From JBIOWF01 sp044868295 (GTDB lineage Bacteria > Actinomycetota > Actinomycetes > Streptosporangiales > Streptosporangiaceae), in assembly GCA_044868295.1 (NCBI GenBank), contig JBIOWF010000229.1, positions 31,217 through 95,216 of the forward strand: a DNA stretch of 64,000 bases, written 5' to 3'. Of this stretch, positions 23,919 through 32,462 are shown one piece after another. A program made the translations under genes and the position numbers. Under the pieces are notes generated by a model. It saw only the letters and a list, made by a program, of their open reading frames with translations. It was not told the DNA's origin and searched no databases. Each line of letters begins with the position of its first letter. The stretch's first letter is position 1.

Positions 23919-25142
23919 TCAGGCGCGCCGGAGATTCCTGATGGCGGGCACGCTGAGCAGGCAGGCGATGCCCGCCAACCCGGCCGCGAAGCCGAACAGC
24001 AGGACATGGTCGGCGCCCACGCGGGCGGCGACGGGTCCGGACAGGGCCTGGCCGATGGGGATGCTCAGCACCGAGCCGGCGACCTCGTAGGCGGTGACCC
24101 GGTTCAGCACGTCCTGGGTGACCTGGGTCTGCACGCTGGTGGCCCACATGACCGACCAGAAGGCCCAGGCAGCGCCGCTGGCGACGAACCCGGCCGCGAC
24201 CACGCCGGCCGGCATGCGGGTGGCGATGACGAGCGGCTCCATAAAGAACACGATCATCGCGACGGCGCCCGCGGCCAGCGGGCGCGACGGCTTGAACCAC
24301 ATCGCGACCAGGCCACCGATGATCGTGCCCGCCCCGGCGGCCGACATGATCCACCCGTAGGCGGCCTTGCCGAGATTCTCCGTGATCAGCGCGGCGCCGA
24401 GCGGCATGAGCGGGCCGAAGACCAGAACGCCGTACCCCGCCCAGACGATGATGACGGCCCACATCCAGGTGCGGGAGCGGAACTCGTGCCAGCCTTCACG
24501 AAGGTCGCGAAGCATCGACGAGCCCGCCACCGCCGTCGCCACCGGGCGAACGCGCAACGCGAGCAGGCAGACCGCACTCACAGCGAAGGTCCCCGCGTTC
24601 ACCCCGTACACCACGCCCGCGCCACCGAGCAGGACCAGCGCCCCGGACAGCGCGGGGCCGAGCAGTTGCGCCATCGCGTCGGCGACGCGGAGGGTGGCGT
24701 TCGCCCGCTGCACGTCCCGGGCGATCTGCGGCACCATGCTGCTCACACCCGGCTGGAACATCGCCGCCGCCGCCCCGCTGAACGAGGACAGGACGATGAG
24801 CAGCCAGAGCTCGGGTTTTCCGGCCAGGAAGGCGATCGCCACGATCGACTGGGTGACGACACGCACGAGATCCGCGCCGATCATCATGCGGCGGGCCGTG
24901 AACCGGTCGGCGAAGACGCCGCCGAAAAGGATCAGGCCGCCGAAGGGCGCCATCCACGCCGCCAGCACGAAGCCCACTCCGGACGGTCCGTACCCGGCGC
25001 CGAGCACGCCCAGCGACACGGCCACCGGCAACATCGCGTCGCCGAGAATGGAGATCGCGCGCCCGGCGAAGTAGAGCGCGAAGTCTCTCGACCAGAGCGT
25101 CTGCCGCTCGACCCTCCGCGCGGTCTGTACGGCTTCCGCCAT
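23919..25142 (-). CDS. Major facilitator superfamily exporter
   Basis: About 407 residues with roughly twelve hydrophobic helices. SRDFALYFAGRAISILGDAM opens helix 1, and the cytoplasmic loop motif appears as GGVFADRFTARRMMIGADLV. LVLLGGAGVVYGVNAGTFAV and GWIMSAAGAGTIIGGLVAMW lie further on. The MFS_3-like pattern suggests drug or metabolite efflux. ATG 25142 has GGGGG 5 nt upstream; GTG 25157 would add five residues. A 14-bp AT-rich palindrome lies 63-76 bp upstream and may bind a MarR/TetR-type repressor, though no such gene is adjacent. Confidence 0.88.
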   Translation of the reverse strand: MAEAVQTARRVERQTLWSRDFALYFAGRAISILGDAMLPVAVSLGVLGAGYGPSGVGFVLAAWMAPFGGLILFGGVFADRFTARRMMIGADLVRVVTQSIVAIAFLAGKPELWLLIVLSSFSGAAAAMFQPGVSSMVPQIARDVQRANATLRVADAMAQLLGPALSGALVLLGGAGVVYGVNAGTFAVSAVCLLALRVRPVATAVAGSSMLRDLREGWHEFRSRTWMWAVIIVWAGYGVLVFGPLMPLGAALITENLGKAAYGWIMSAAGAGTIIGGLVAMWFKPSRPLAAGAVAMIVFFMEPLVIATRMPAGVVAAGFVASGAAWAFWSVMWATSVQTQVTQDVLNRVTAYEVAGSVLSIPIGQALSGPVAARVGADHVLLFGFAAGLAGIACLLSVPAIRNLRRA

Positions 25143-25204
25143 GACGCCCCCACTCACCTGCCCGAAGCTTGCGACAGAAATGATGCCGCCAAATCGGAAA
25201 GTTT

Positions 25205-25218
25205 CCTAATTAATTAGG
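25205..25218. promoter_or_regulatory. Perfect AT-rich palindrome upstream of the MFS gene
   Basis: CCTAATTAATTAGG is a 14-bp perfect palindrome and strikingly AT-rich for this genome. Its position, 63-76 bp before the MFS start, suits an operator. Confidence 0.55.
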
Positions 25219-25281
25219 TGGAAGGCGTAATGGATCGATCGGCCTGGTGGACCTGCGGGCGCCATGCGGGCGCGGCGACCC

Positions 25282-25307
25282 GGTCGATCCGCGATTCCGG
25301 ATCGACC
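25282..25307. terminator. Hairpin downstream of proC
   Basis: GGTCGATCCG (25282-25291), loop CGATTC, CGGATCGACC (25298-25307): a perfect 10-bp stem about 100 bp after the proC stop, without a T run. It may be a terminator for proC or a protein site. Confidence 0.4.
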
Positions 25308-25404
25308 AGGCCTTACGGATCAGTCGGCTTACCAGATGGCCCGGCGGGGCGAACAGGGCCTACCTGGATTGGCGCGTCGCACTGGGCCGACAGGGGATAC
25401 CGGG

Positions 25405-26199
25405 TCAGCCGGCGGCGAGCTGGCGGCTCCGGTCGCGAGCGGCCTCGATCGCGTCCAGGAACGCGGCCCGCACCTTGTGGCGCTCCAGCTCGGCGATGGC
25501 CGAGATCGTGGTGCCGCCGGGCGAGGTGACGGCTTCGCGCAGGATGACCGGATGCTCGCCGGAGTCCCGCAGCATGATCGCGGCGCCGACGATCGACTGG
25601 GTGACCATGTCGAGCGCCGCCGCCCGGGGCATGCCCAGCAGGATGCCCGCGTCGACCATGGCCTCGACCAGGTAGAAGAAGTAAGCGGGACCGCTGCCGG
25701 ACAGCGCCGTGGCGGCGTCCTGCTGGGACTCGGGGATGCGCAGCACCTTGCCGACGGGCCGGAGCAGGGCCTCGGTGTGCTTCAGGTGGGCCTCGGAGGC
25801 GTGCGCGCCGGCCGAGATGACGCTCATGGCCTCGTCCACGAGCACGGGCGTGTTGGACATGACGCGGACCACCGGCACCTCATCGCCGAGCCGGGACTCC
25901 ACGAACGCCGTGGTGATGCCCGCGGCCACGGAGATCACGAGCTTCCCGGCCGGGACATAGGGGGCGATCTCGGTGAGCAGTGCGCCCATGTCCTGCGGCT
26001 TGACGGCCAGGATGAGGGTGTCCGCGCTCTTGGCGGCCTCCGCGTTGGACACGATCTGCACGCCGTACCGCTCACGCAGGGCGTCGGCACGCTCCGGGCG
26101 CCGCGCGGTCGCCATGATCTCGGCCGGCTTGAGCCCGGCCCGCACCAGCCCGGAGAGCAGAGCCTCGCCCATCTTGCCTGTTCCGAGAATCGCGATCAT
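25405..26199 (-). CDS. proC: Pyrroline-5-carboxylate reductase
   Basis: 264 residues, the normal ProC length. Reduces pyrroline-5-carboxylate to proline with NAD(P)H. The Rossmann start is MIAILGTGKMGEALLSGLVR, then TLILAVKPQDMGALLTEIAP and VVRVMSNTPVLVDEAMSVIS. The C-terminal dimerisation and active-site region reads ATALSGSGPAYFFYLVEAMV and LREAVTSPGGTTISAIAEL. It stands alone as a transcription unit next to a frame-broken small gene. Confidence 0.95.
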   Translation of the reverse strand: MIAILGTGKMGEALLSGLVRAGLKPAEIMATARRPERADALRERYGVQIVSNAEAAKSADTLILAVKPQDMGALLTEIAPYVPAGKLVISVAAGITTAFVESRLGDEVPVVRVMSNTPVLVDEAMSVISAGAHASEAHLKHTEALLRPVGKVLRIPESQQDAATALSGSGPAYFFYLVEAMVDAGILLGMPRAAALDMVTQSIVGAAIMLRDSGEHPVILREAVTSPGGTTISAIAELERHKVRAAFLDAIEAARDRSRQLAAG

Positions 26200-26258
26200 G
26201 CCAACACCTCGCTGTCAGGGATTTGCCCGCAGCCTACCGGCCTCGTCGCCGGTGGACG

Positions 26259-26747
26259 TCAGGACCGGCTCAGCAGCGATCGAACGAAGAACGCGAGATC
26301 GGCGTCGCGTCCCACGACGACGTCGGCAGATCCCGACTCTCCTCCCGGCCTGTCCCCCGACGCACCGGGCCAGCAGCACCAGCGCCCTCACCATCTGCTC
26401 GGCGTGCGGCAGGGTCGCCTCCATTGAGGGGGCGCCCTCGCGACGCATGACGAACGAGACATGGCGGCCGTCACCGACGAGATGAACCCCGGACCGTGTG
26501 AAAACCGAGTATTCCGGAAGCACTTCCCCAGAACCCACGCCATTGCGGGCTCCTGCGTCGCGACGTGGTACGAGGCGTCGACGTCGGGGCGACCGGTCGC
26601 CGTCGCGGGCAGCGGCTGGGTCAGCGGGACAGCCTCATACCCGCTGACGGCACTGTCCCGCTTGGCTGCCCGGGCGGCCCTCAGTCCGTACACGCCGAAC
26701 AGCCCGCCCATGACCAGGGCGGGGACGATGTGCTGGGTGATGGTCAT
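26259..26747 (-). pseudogene. Small membrane-anchored protein gene with two apparent compensating indels
   Basis: Starts at ATG 26747: MTITQHIVPALVMGGLFGVY, one membrane helix, then SYHVATQEPAMAWVLG. At a G4 run (C at 26526-26529) the sensible reading jumps frame to VLPEYSVFTRSGVHLVGDG, VSFVMRREGAPSMEATLPHA and VRALVLLARCVG. At a G5 run (C at 26355-26359) it moves again to DRPGGESGSADVVVGRDADL and ends AFFVRSLLSRS at 26259. Adding one G at the first site and removing one at the second gives a continuous product of about 162 residues. No function is recognised. Homopolymer sequencing errors are the simplest cause. Confidence 0.55.
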
Positions 26748-26753
26748 CGCGGA

Positions 26754-26963
26754 TCAGTTCCTCGGGGGCTGCGGAGGCGTCCAGCCACCCGGCCCTGACG
26801 GATGGCCGGCCCCCGCCGGATACCCGGACGACCCCGAGGGATAGCCCGACGGCCCCGAGGGATGGCCGGCCGCCCCTGACGGATACGCGGACGGCCCTGA
26901 CGGATAGCCGGTCGTGGCCCCGTGCGCCTGAGATGCTGCCGGCCTGGGCGAGGAGGCGATGAA
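26754..26963 (-). other. Start-less open frame with Gly-Tyr/His-Pro-Ser repeats
   Basis: The minus-strand frame from a stop at 26964-26966 to the stop at 26754 encodes a tail of the type GYPSGPSAYPSGAAGHPSG and ends WTPPQPPRN, just 7 bp before the next gene. It contains no ATG, GTG or TTG. It could be the 3' end of a gene whose 5' part is lost or frameshifted. The codon pattern at the DNA level is a degenerate 12-24 bp repeat. Confidence 0.45.
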
Positions 26964-27139
26964 TCAACTTGCGGTGAAATATTACTATTCGTCTACGAGG
27001 TAGATCGGGACGTCGGCCTTCTCCAGCCACGCTTCAGGGACTACTGGACTCAGGCAAAGTCACCACGTGTTGATTTAGCTCTCGGCCATACGTCCTCAAC
27101 AGGTCCGAACCCCACGGAATGCGGGCTCGTCAAAGAGGT

Positions 27140-27586
27140 ATGCGAAGACTCTGGCTCACCCCGGTCCTGTTCCTTGCGGTCGCCTGCGGCGGCACCCCCG
27201 GCACGCCGGCGGCGGGTCCCGATCAGGTGGTGAGCACCACGGCGAGCTCAGGAACGCCTGCCGTCGCACCCTCCGCCGTCGAACCGTCCGCGGTCTCACC
27301 GGTCGGCGGCACGCTCCAGCCGCACAAGATCGCGTGGACCCGCGCCACGCCCTCGGCGGACGGAACCTCGCTGAACATCGTGTGGTGGTCGGGTGTGGCG
27401 CCGTGCGCCGTGCTCGACCGGGTCGAGGTACGGGAGGGGACGGGCGAGGTGACGGTCACGCTCTACGAAGGTTACGACCGTCACTCCCCCGACGCCGTGT
27501 GCATCGAGATCGCCCTGGAGAAGAAGACCACCGTCAAGCTCTCCGCCCCTCTCGGCGGCCGCAAGATCGTCGACGGCGCGAAGTGA
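27140..27586 (+). CDS. Secreted lipoprotein, paralogue of the next gene
   Basis: 148 residues from ATG 27140. The signal MRRLWLTPVLFLAVACGG has a lipobox with Cys 16. A Ser/Thr/Pro/Ala-rich linker follows, then a 95-residue domain: GGTLQPHKIAWTRATPSADG, IVWWSGVAPCAVLDRVEVRE, VTVTLYEGYDR, and at the end LGGRKIVDGAK. Two cysteines in the domain (VAPC and VCIEI) are conserved in the neighbour and may form a disulfide. The family is unknown to me. An earlier in-frame ATG at 27119 is possible but spoils the signal peptide. Upstream is an AT-rich stretch likely to hold the promoter. Confidence 0.75.
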   Translation: MRRLWLTPVLFLAVACGGTPGTPAAGPDQVVSTTASSGTPAVAPSAVEPSAVSPVGGTLQPHKIAWTRATPSADGTSLNIVWWSGVAPCAVLDRVEVREGTGEVTVTLYEGYDRHSPDAVCIEIALEKKTTVKLSAPLGGRKIVDGAK

Positions 27587-27640
27587 TGCGATCCCCGACA
27601 TTTCCGTGAACCGCCTCGGACACGCTTCCGTCAAACGGTT

Positions 27641-28042
27641 ATGCGGACGATGCGACGTATGGCGGCGGTTGCCGCGACTGTTCTGATGGTCACGCTCGGC
27701 GGGATGAGCGCGACCGCTCATGCGGCGGCCGGTACGGCGGAGCCCACCCCGGTGAAGCCGCAGGGCGGCACATTCAACCCCCACAAGGTCCGGTGGACTT
27801 CGGCGAAGCCGATCAAGAAGGGCAGGTACCTCAAGATCACCTGGTGGTCGGGCGTCGCGCCGTGCTGGGTGCTGGACCGGGTGAAGGTGAAGGAGACCGC
27901 CAAGAAGGTCACCGTGACCCTGTACGAAGGGAGCGACAAGGATGGCGGCATGTGCATCCTGATCGCCACCAAGAAGACGACGATCGTGAAGCTCAAGACC
28001 CCCCTCGGCGACCGCAAGATCGTCGACGGTGCCAAGAAGTGA
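27641..28042 (+). CDS. Secreted protein, tandem paralogue of the preceding lipoprotein
   Basis: 133 residues. MRRMAAVAATVLMVTLGGMS then SATAHAAA is a Sec signal with signal-peptidase I site near AHA-AA. The mature domain parallels the preceding protein: GGTFNPHKVRWTSAKPIKKG, ITWWSGVAPCWVLDRVKVKE, VTVTLYEGSDKDGGMCILIA, and LGDRKIVDGAKK at the end. It is not lipidated, so the pair provides one anchored and one free form. Function unknown. Unlike its acidic neighbour it is lysine-rich. A hairpin terminator begins 3 bp after the stop. Confidence 0.78.
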   Translation: MRTMRRMAAVAATVLMVTLGGMSATAHAAAGTAEPTPVKPQGGTFNPHKVRWTSAKPIKKGRYLKITWWSGVAPCWVLDRVKVKETAKKVTVTLYEGSDKDGGMCILIATKKTTIVKLKTPLGDRKIVDGAKK

Positions 28043-28045
28043 CCA

Positions 28046-28076
28046 TACGGCTCACGCCTCCCCGGCGTGGGCCGTA
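28046..28076 (+). terminator. Hairpin after the secreted paralogue pair
   Basis: TACGGCTCACGCC (28046-28058) pairs with GGCGTGGGCCGTA (28064-28076) with one T-G wobble and a 5-nt loop, right after the stop at 28042. No T run. Confidence 0.65.
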
Positions 28077-28218
28077 CACACCGCATGTAGCCCCGCCACG
28101 TGGAGAAAGCCGTCGCAGACGACGGCGCGCGGCTGTGACCACGCGGGCACGGCGGGCCCCATCACCCGCGCCGCGGTGCGCGTGACGCTGCCGGAAATCT
28201 GTCGCCCGACGGCCGGGA

Positions 28219-28236
28219 ATGAGTGCGCGCACTCAT
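28219..28236. promoter_or_regulatory. HAIR-like palindrome 1 upstream of dnaK
   Basis: ATGAGTGCGCGCACTCAT is a perfect 18-bp palindrome. Its TGAGT...ACTCA half-sites match the HspR repeat, with 6 rather than 7 bp between them. Confidence 0.55.
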
Positions 28237-28238
28237 GG

Positions 28239-28259
28239 GTTGAGCGCCCTAGACTCAAG
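28239..28259. promoter_or_regulatory. HspR-binding HAIR repeat upstream of the dnaK promoter
   Basis: GTTGAGC-N7-ACTCAAG matches the HAIR consensus CTTGAGT-N7-ACTCAAG at 12 of 14 positions. It ends 4 bp before the -35 box. Confidence 0.85.
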
Positions 28260-28263
28260 ACGT

Positions 28264-28292
28264 TTGACAAACGCTGGGGGCCGACCCAATAT
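28264..28292 (+). promoter_or_regulatory. dnaK operon promoter
   Basis: TTGACA (28264-28269), 17-bp spacer, CAATAT (28287-28292). The -35 box is a perfect match. HAIR sites flank it on both sides, so HspR bound with DnaK would block polymerase until heat shock. Confidence 0.75.
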
Positions 28293-28311
28293 TGAGTCGG
28301 ACCGACTCAAC
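28291..28311. promoter_or_regulatory. HspR-binding HAIR repeat at the dnaK transcription start
   Basis: ATTGAGT-N7-ACTCAAC: half-sites TTGAGT and ACTCAA are exact. The spacer CGGACCG is part of a longer symmetric stretch. It overlaps the -10 box and expected start point, a classic repression position. Confidence 0.85.
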
Positions 28312-28332
28312 TTTCACTACAAGGACGTACTC

Positions 28333-30200
<1,868 letters not shown>

Positions 30201-30204
<4 letters not shown>

Positions 30205-30836
30205 GCCCGCGCGAGAACGGTTCCGACCAGGAGCCGGTGATCCGCGACAACCGCAAGATCGACCCGGAGACCGGGAAGGCCCGCAAGAGCGCCGGGGAAC
30301 CGGCCGGCGGTGCCGCTCCCGGCTCGCCGGAGGGATCCGCCACAGCCGAGGCCGTGACCGACCCGCCGGGGGCGGGCCTGCTCGCGGAGCGCACGGCCGA
30401 CCTGCAGCGTCTGCAGGCGGAGTACGCGAACTACCGCAAGCGCGTGGAGCGGGACCGGATCACCGTCAAGGAACATGCCGTTGCCAACGTGCTGTCCGAG
30501 CTGCTGCCGGTGCTCGACGACATCGGGCGGGCCCGTGACCACGGCGAGCTCACCGGCGGTTTCGCCAAGGTGAGCGAGTCGCTGGAATCGGCGGTCGGCA
30601 AGCTCGGCCTGTCCGCCTACGGCGCCAAGGGCGATCCGTTCGACCCGACCGTGCACGAGGCGCTCCTGCACAGCTATTCGCCGGACGTGTCCGAGCCGAC
30701 GTGCGTAGAGATCCTGCAGCCGGGTTACCGGATCGGCGACCGGATTCTTCGTCCGGCTCGCGTCGCGGTGGCCGAGCCGAGCGAGGACGAGACGCCCGAG
30801 GAGTCCGACGAGTCCGCGGACGCCGAGGAGAACTGA
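30201..30836 (+). CDS. grpE: Nucleotide exchange factor GrpE
   Basis: 211 residues. The coiled-coil is around LAERTADLQRLQAEYANYRK, then RDRITVKEHAVANVLSELLP and LDDIGRARDHGEL. The beta-domain includes FDPTVHEALLHSYSPDVSEP and the usual ending ILQPGYRIGDRILRPARVAV. The N-terminal 60 residues and C-terminal tail are acidic and variable. It releases ADP from DnaK. The GTG start overlaps the dnaK stop, so synthesis is coupled to dnaK. Confidence 0.95.
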
Positions 30837-30847
30837 ATCCCACGGTT

Positions 30848-30877
30848 TCTCTCCCGATCCGCGAAGATCGGGAGAGA
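30848..30877 (+). other. Perfect 12-bp hairpin between grpE and dnaJ
   Basis: TCTCTCCCGATC (30848-30859), loop CGCGAA, GATCGGGAGAGA (30866-30877). No T run follows. It may reduce read-through, protect upstream mRNA or serve as a processing site, lowering dnaJ relative to dnaK-grpE. Confidence 0.65.
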
Positions 30878-30915
30878 CGCCTGCACACCCCCGTTGCGCG
30901 AAGGAAGCGAAATAG

Positions 30916-32094
30916 ATGAGCACCAAGGACTACCTGGAGAAGGACTATTACGCCGTCCTTGGTGTGCCCAAGACCGCGACCGCCGAGGACATCAAGAAGG
31001 CCTACCGGAAACTGGCCAGGCAGTACCATCCGGACGCCAACAGGGGGAACACGCAGACCGAGGAGAAGTTCAAGGAGGTCTCAGAGGCCTACGACGTGCT
31101 CTCCGACGTCAAGCGCCGCAAAGAGTACGACGACGCCCGAGCTCTCTTCGGGTCGGGACTCGGCGGTTACGCCGGAGCGGGCGGCCCGCGCGGCGGCTTC
31201 AACTTCGACTTCGGCGATCTCTTCTCCGGCAGCGGCACCGGCCAGCACGGCACGGGTGAGCGGATCGGCGACCTGTTCGGCGGCCTGTTCAACCGCGGCG
31301 GCGGCCGGACGACCACCACCACGAGCAGGCCGCGCCGGGGGCAGGACGTCGAGTCCGAGGTCAGCCTGTCATTCGGCGAGGCGGTCGACGGCGCCACGGT
31401 CTCCCTGCGACTGACCAGCTCGTCGGCCTGTGCGGTGTGCAGCGGCACCGGCGCCAGGGCCGGCACGACGCCCAGGGTCTGCCCGACCTGTGAGGGCACC
31501 GGCGCCGCCAGCCGCAACCTGGGCAACTTCGCCTTCTCCGAGCCCTGCCGCGACTGCCGTGGCCGGGGCCTCCTCGTCGACGACCCATGCCCGGTGTGCG
31601 AGGGCAGCGGGCGTGGTAAGAGCTCCCGGAACATCCAGGCCCGAATCCCGGCGGGAGTCGGCGACGGCCAGCGCATCCGGCTCAAGGGCAAGGGGGCGCC
31701 GGGTGAGAACGGCGGCCCGGCGGGCGACCTGTACGTCCAGGTCCACGTGAAGCCGCACCCCGTGTTCGGCCGCACGGGCGAGAACCTGACCGTCACCGTG
31801 CCTGTGACGTTTCCCGAGGCCGCGCTCGGCGCCGAGATCAAGGTGCCGACGCTCCGGGGCATGCCGGTCACGCTGCGCATCCCCGAGGGCACGCCCAACG
31901 GTCGCACGTTCCGGGTGCGCGGTCGCGGAGCCGCCCGCAAGGACGGCACGAAGGCCGACCTGCTCGTCACGGTGCAGGTGACGGTGCCACAACACCTCGA
32001 CGACAAGGCGCGTGCCGCCCTCGAGGAGTTCCGCGACGCCACCGAGGGCACCGACCTGCGCGAAGAGCTGATCAAGCAGGCCAGAAGCGAGTGA
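30916..32094 (+). CDS. dnaJ: Chaperone protein DnaJ (type I Hsp40)
   Basis: 392 residues. The J domain is DYYAVLGVPKTATAEDIKKA with the HPD motif in RQYHPDANRG. A Gly/Phe region follows (GGFNFDFGDLFSGSG), then four zinc-finger repeats CAVCSGTG, CPTCEGTG, CRDCRGRG, CPVCEGSG, and the client-binding C-terminal domains (GRTGENLTVTVPVTFPEAAL). It stimulates DnaK ATPase and delivers clients. Start ATG 30916 has AAGGAAG about 8 nt upstream. hspR follows 4 bp later. Confidence 0.96.
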   Translation: MSTKDYLEKDYYAVLGVPKTATAEDIKKAYRKLARQYHPDANRGNTQTEEKFKEVSEAYDVLSDVKRRKEYDDARALFGSGLGGYAGAGGPRGGFNFDFGDLFSGSGTGQHGTGERIGDLFGGLFNRGGGRTTTTTSRPRRGQDVESEVSLSFGEAVDGATVSLRLTSSSACAVCSGTGARAGTTPRVCPTCEGTGAASRNLGNFAFSEPCRDCRGRGLLVDDPCPVCEGSGRGKSSRNIQARIPAGVGDGQRIRLKGKGAPGENGGPAGDLYVQVHVKPHPVFGRTGENLTVTVPVTFPEAALGAEIKVPTLRGMPVTLRIPEGTPNGRTFRVRGRGAARKDGTKADLLVTVQVTVPQHLDDKARAALEEFRDATEGTDLREELIKQARSE

Positions 32095-32098
32095 GCCG

Positions 32099-32446
32099 AT
32101 GGATGCCAACTTCTTCGATCTGTCCGATGACACCCCGGTCTACGTCATCTCGGTGGCGGCCCAGCTGTCCGGGCTGCACCCGCAGACCCTCCGCCAGTAC
32201 GACCGGCTCGGCCTGGTCAGCCCAGGGCGTACCGCAGGCCGCGGGCGGCTCTACTCGACCCGGGACATCGTCCTGCTGCGCGAGGTGCAGCGACTCTCTC
32301 AGGAAGACGGCATCAACCTCGCCGGCATCAAGCGCATCCTCGAACTGGAGACCGAGAATTTGCGCCTGCGGGACGAGGTCGTGCGCCTCCGGGGTGAGCT
32401 GACCATGATCCGCGCACTGATCAGATACGAACTCCCTCCGGCATGA
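32099..32446 (+). CDS. hspR: Heat-shock repressor HspR
   Basis: 115 residues, MerR-type. YVISVAAQLSGLHPQTLRQY is the HTH, DRLGLVSPGRTAGRGRLYST the wing, DIVLLREVQRLSQEDGINLA and KRILELETENLRLRDEVVRL the coiled-coil. HspR binds HAIR repeats with DnaK as co-repressor, closing a feedback loop on this operon. The three repeats upstream of dnaK are its predicted targets. It follows dnaJ by 4 bp and precedes clpB by 10-16 bp, so all five genes are probably one unit. Confidence 0.95.
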   Translation: MDANFFDLSDDTPVYVISVAAQLSGLHPQTLRQYDRLGLVSPGRTAGRGRLYSTRDIVLLREVQRLSQEDGINLAGIKRILELETENLRLRDEVVRLRGELTMIRALIRYELPPA

Positions 32447-32462
32447 GTGCGAGGCAATGAGC

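Noticed and set aside
26635..27030. 131-codon minus-strand frame
   Set aside because: Arg-rich out-of-frame reading of the GYPSG repeat region and of the neighbouring small gene.
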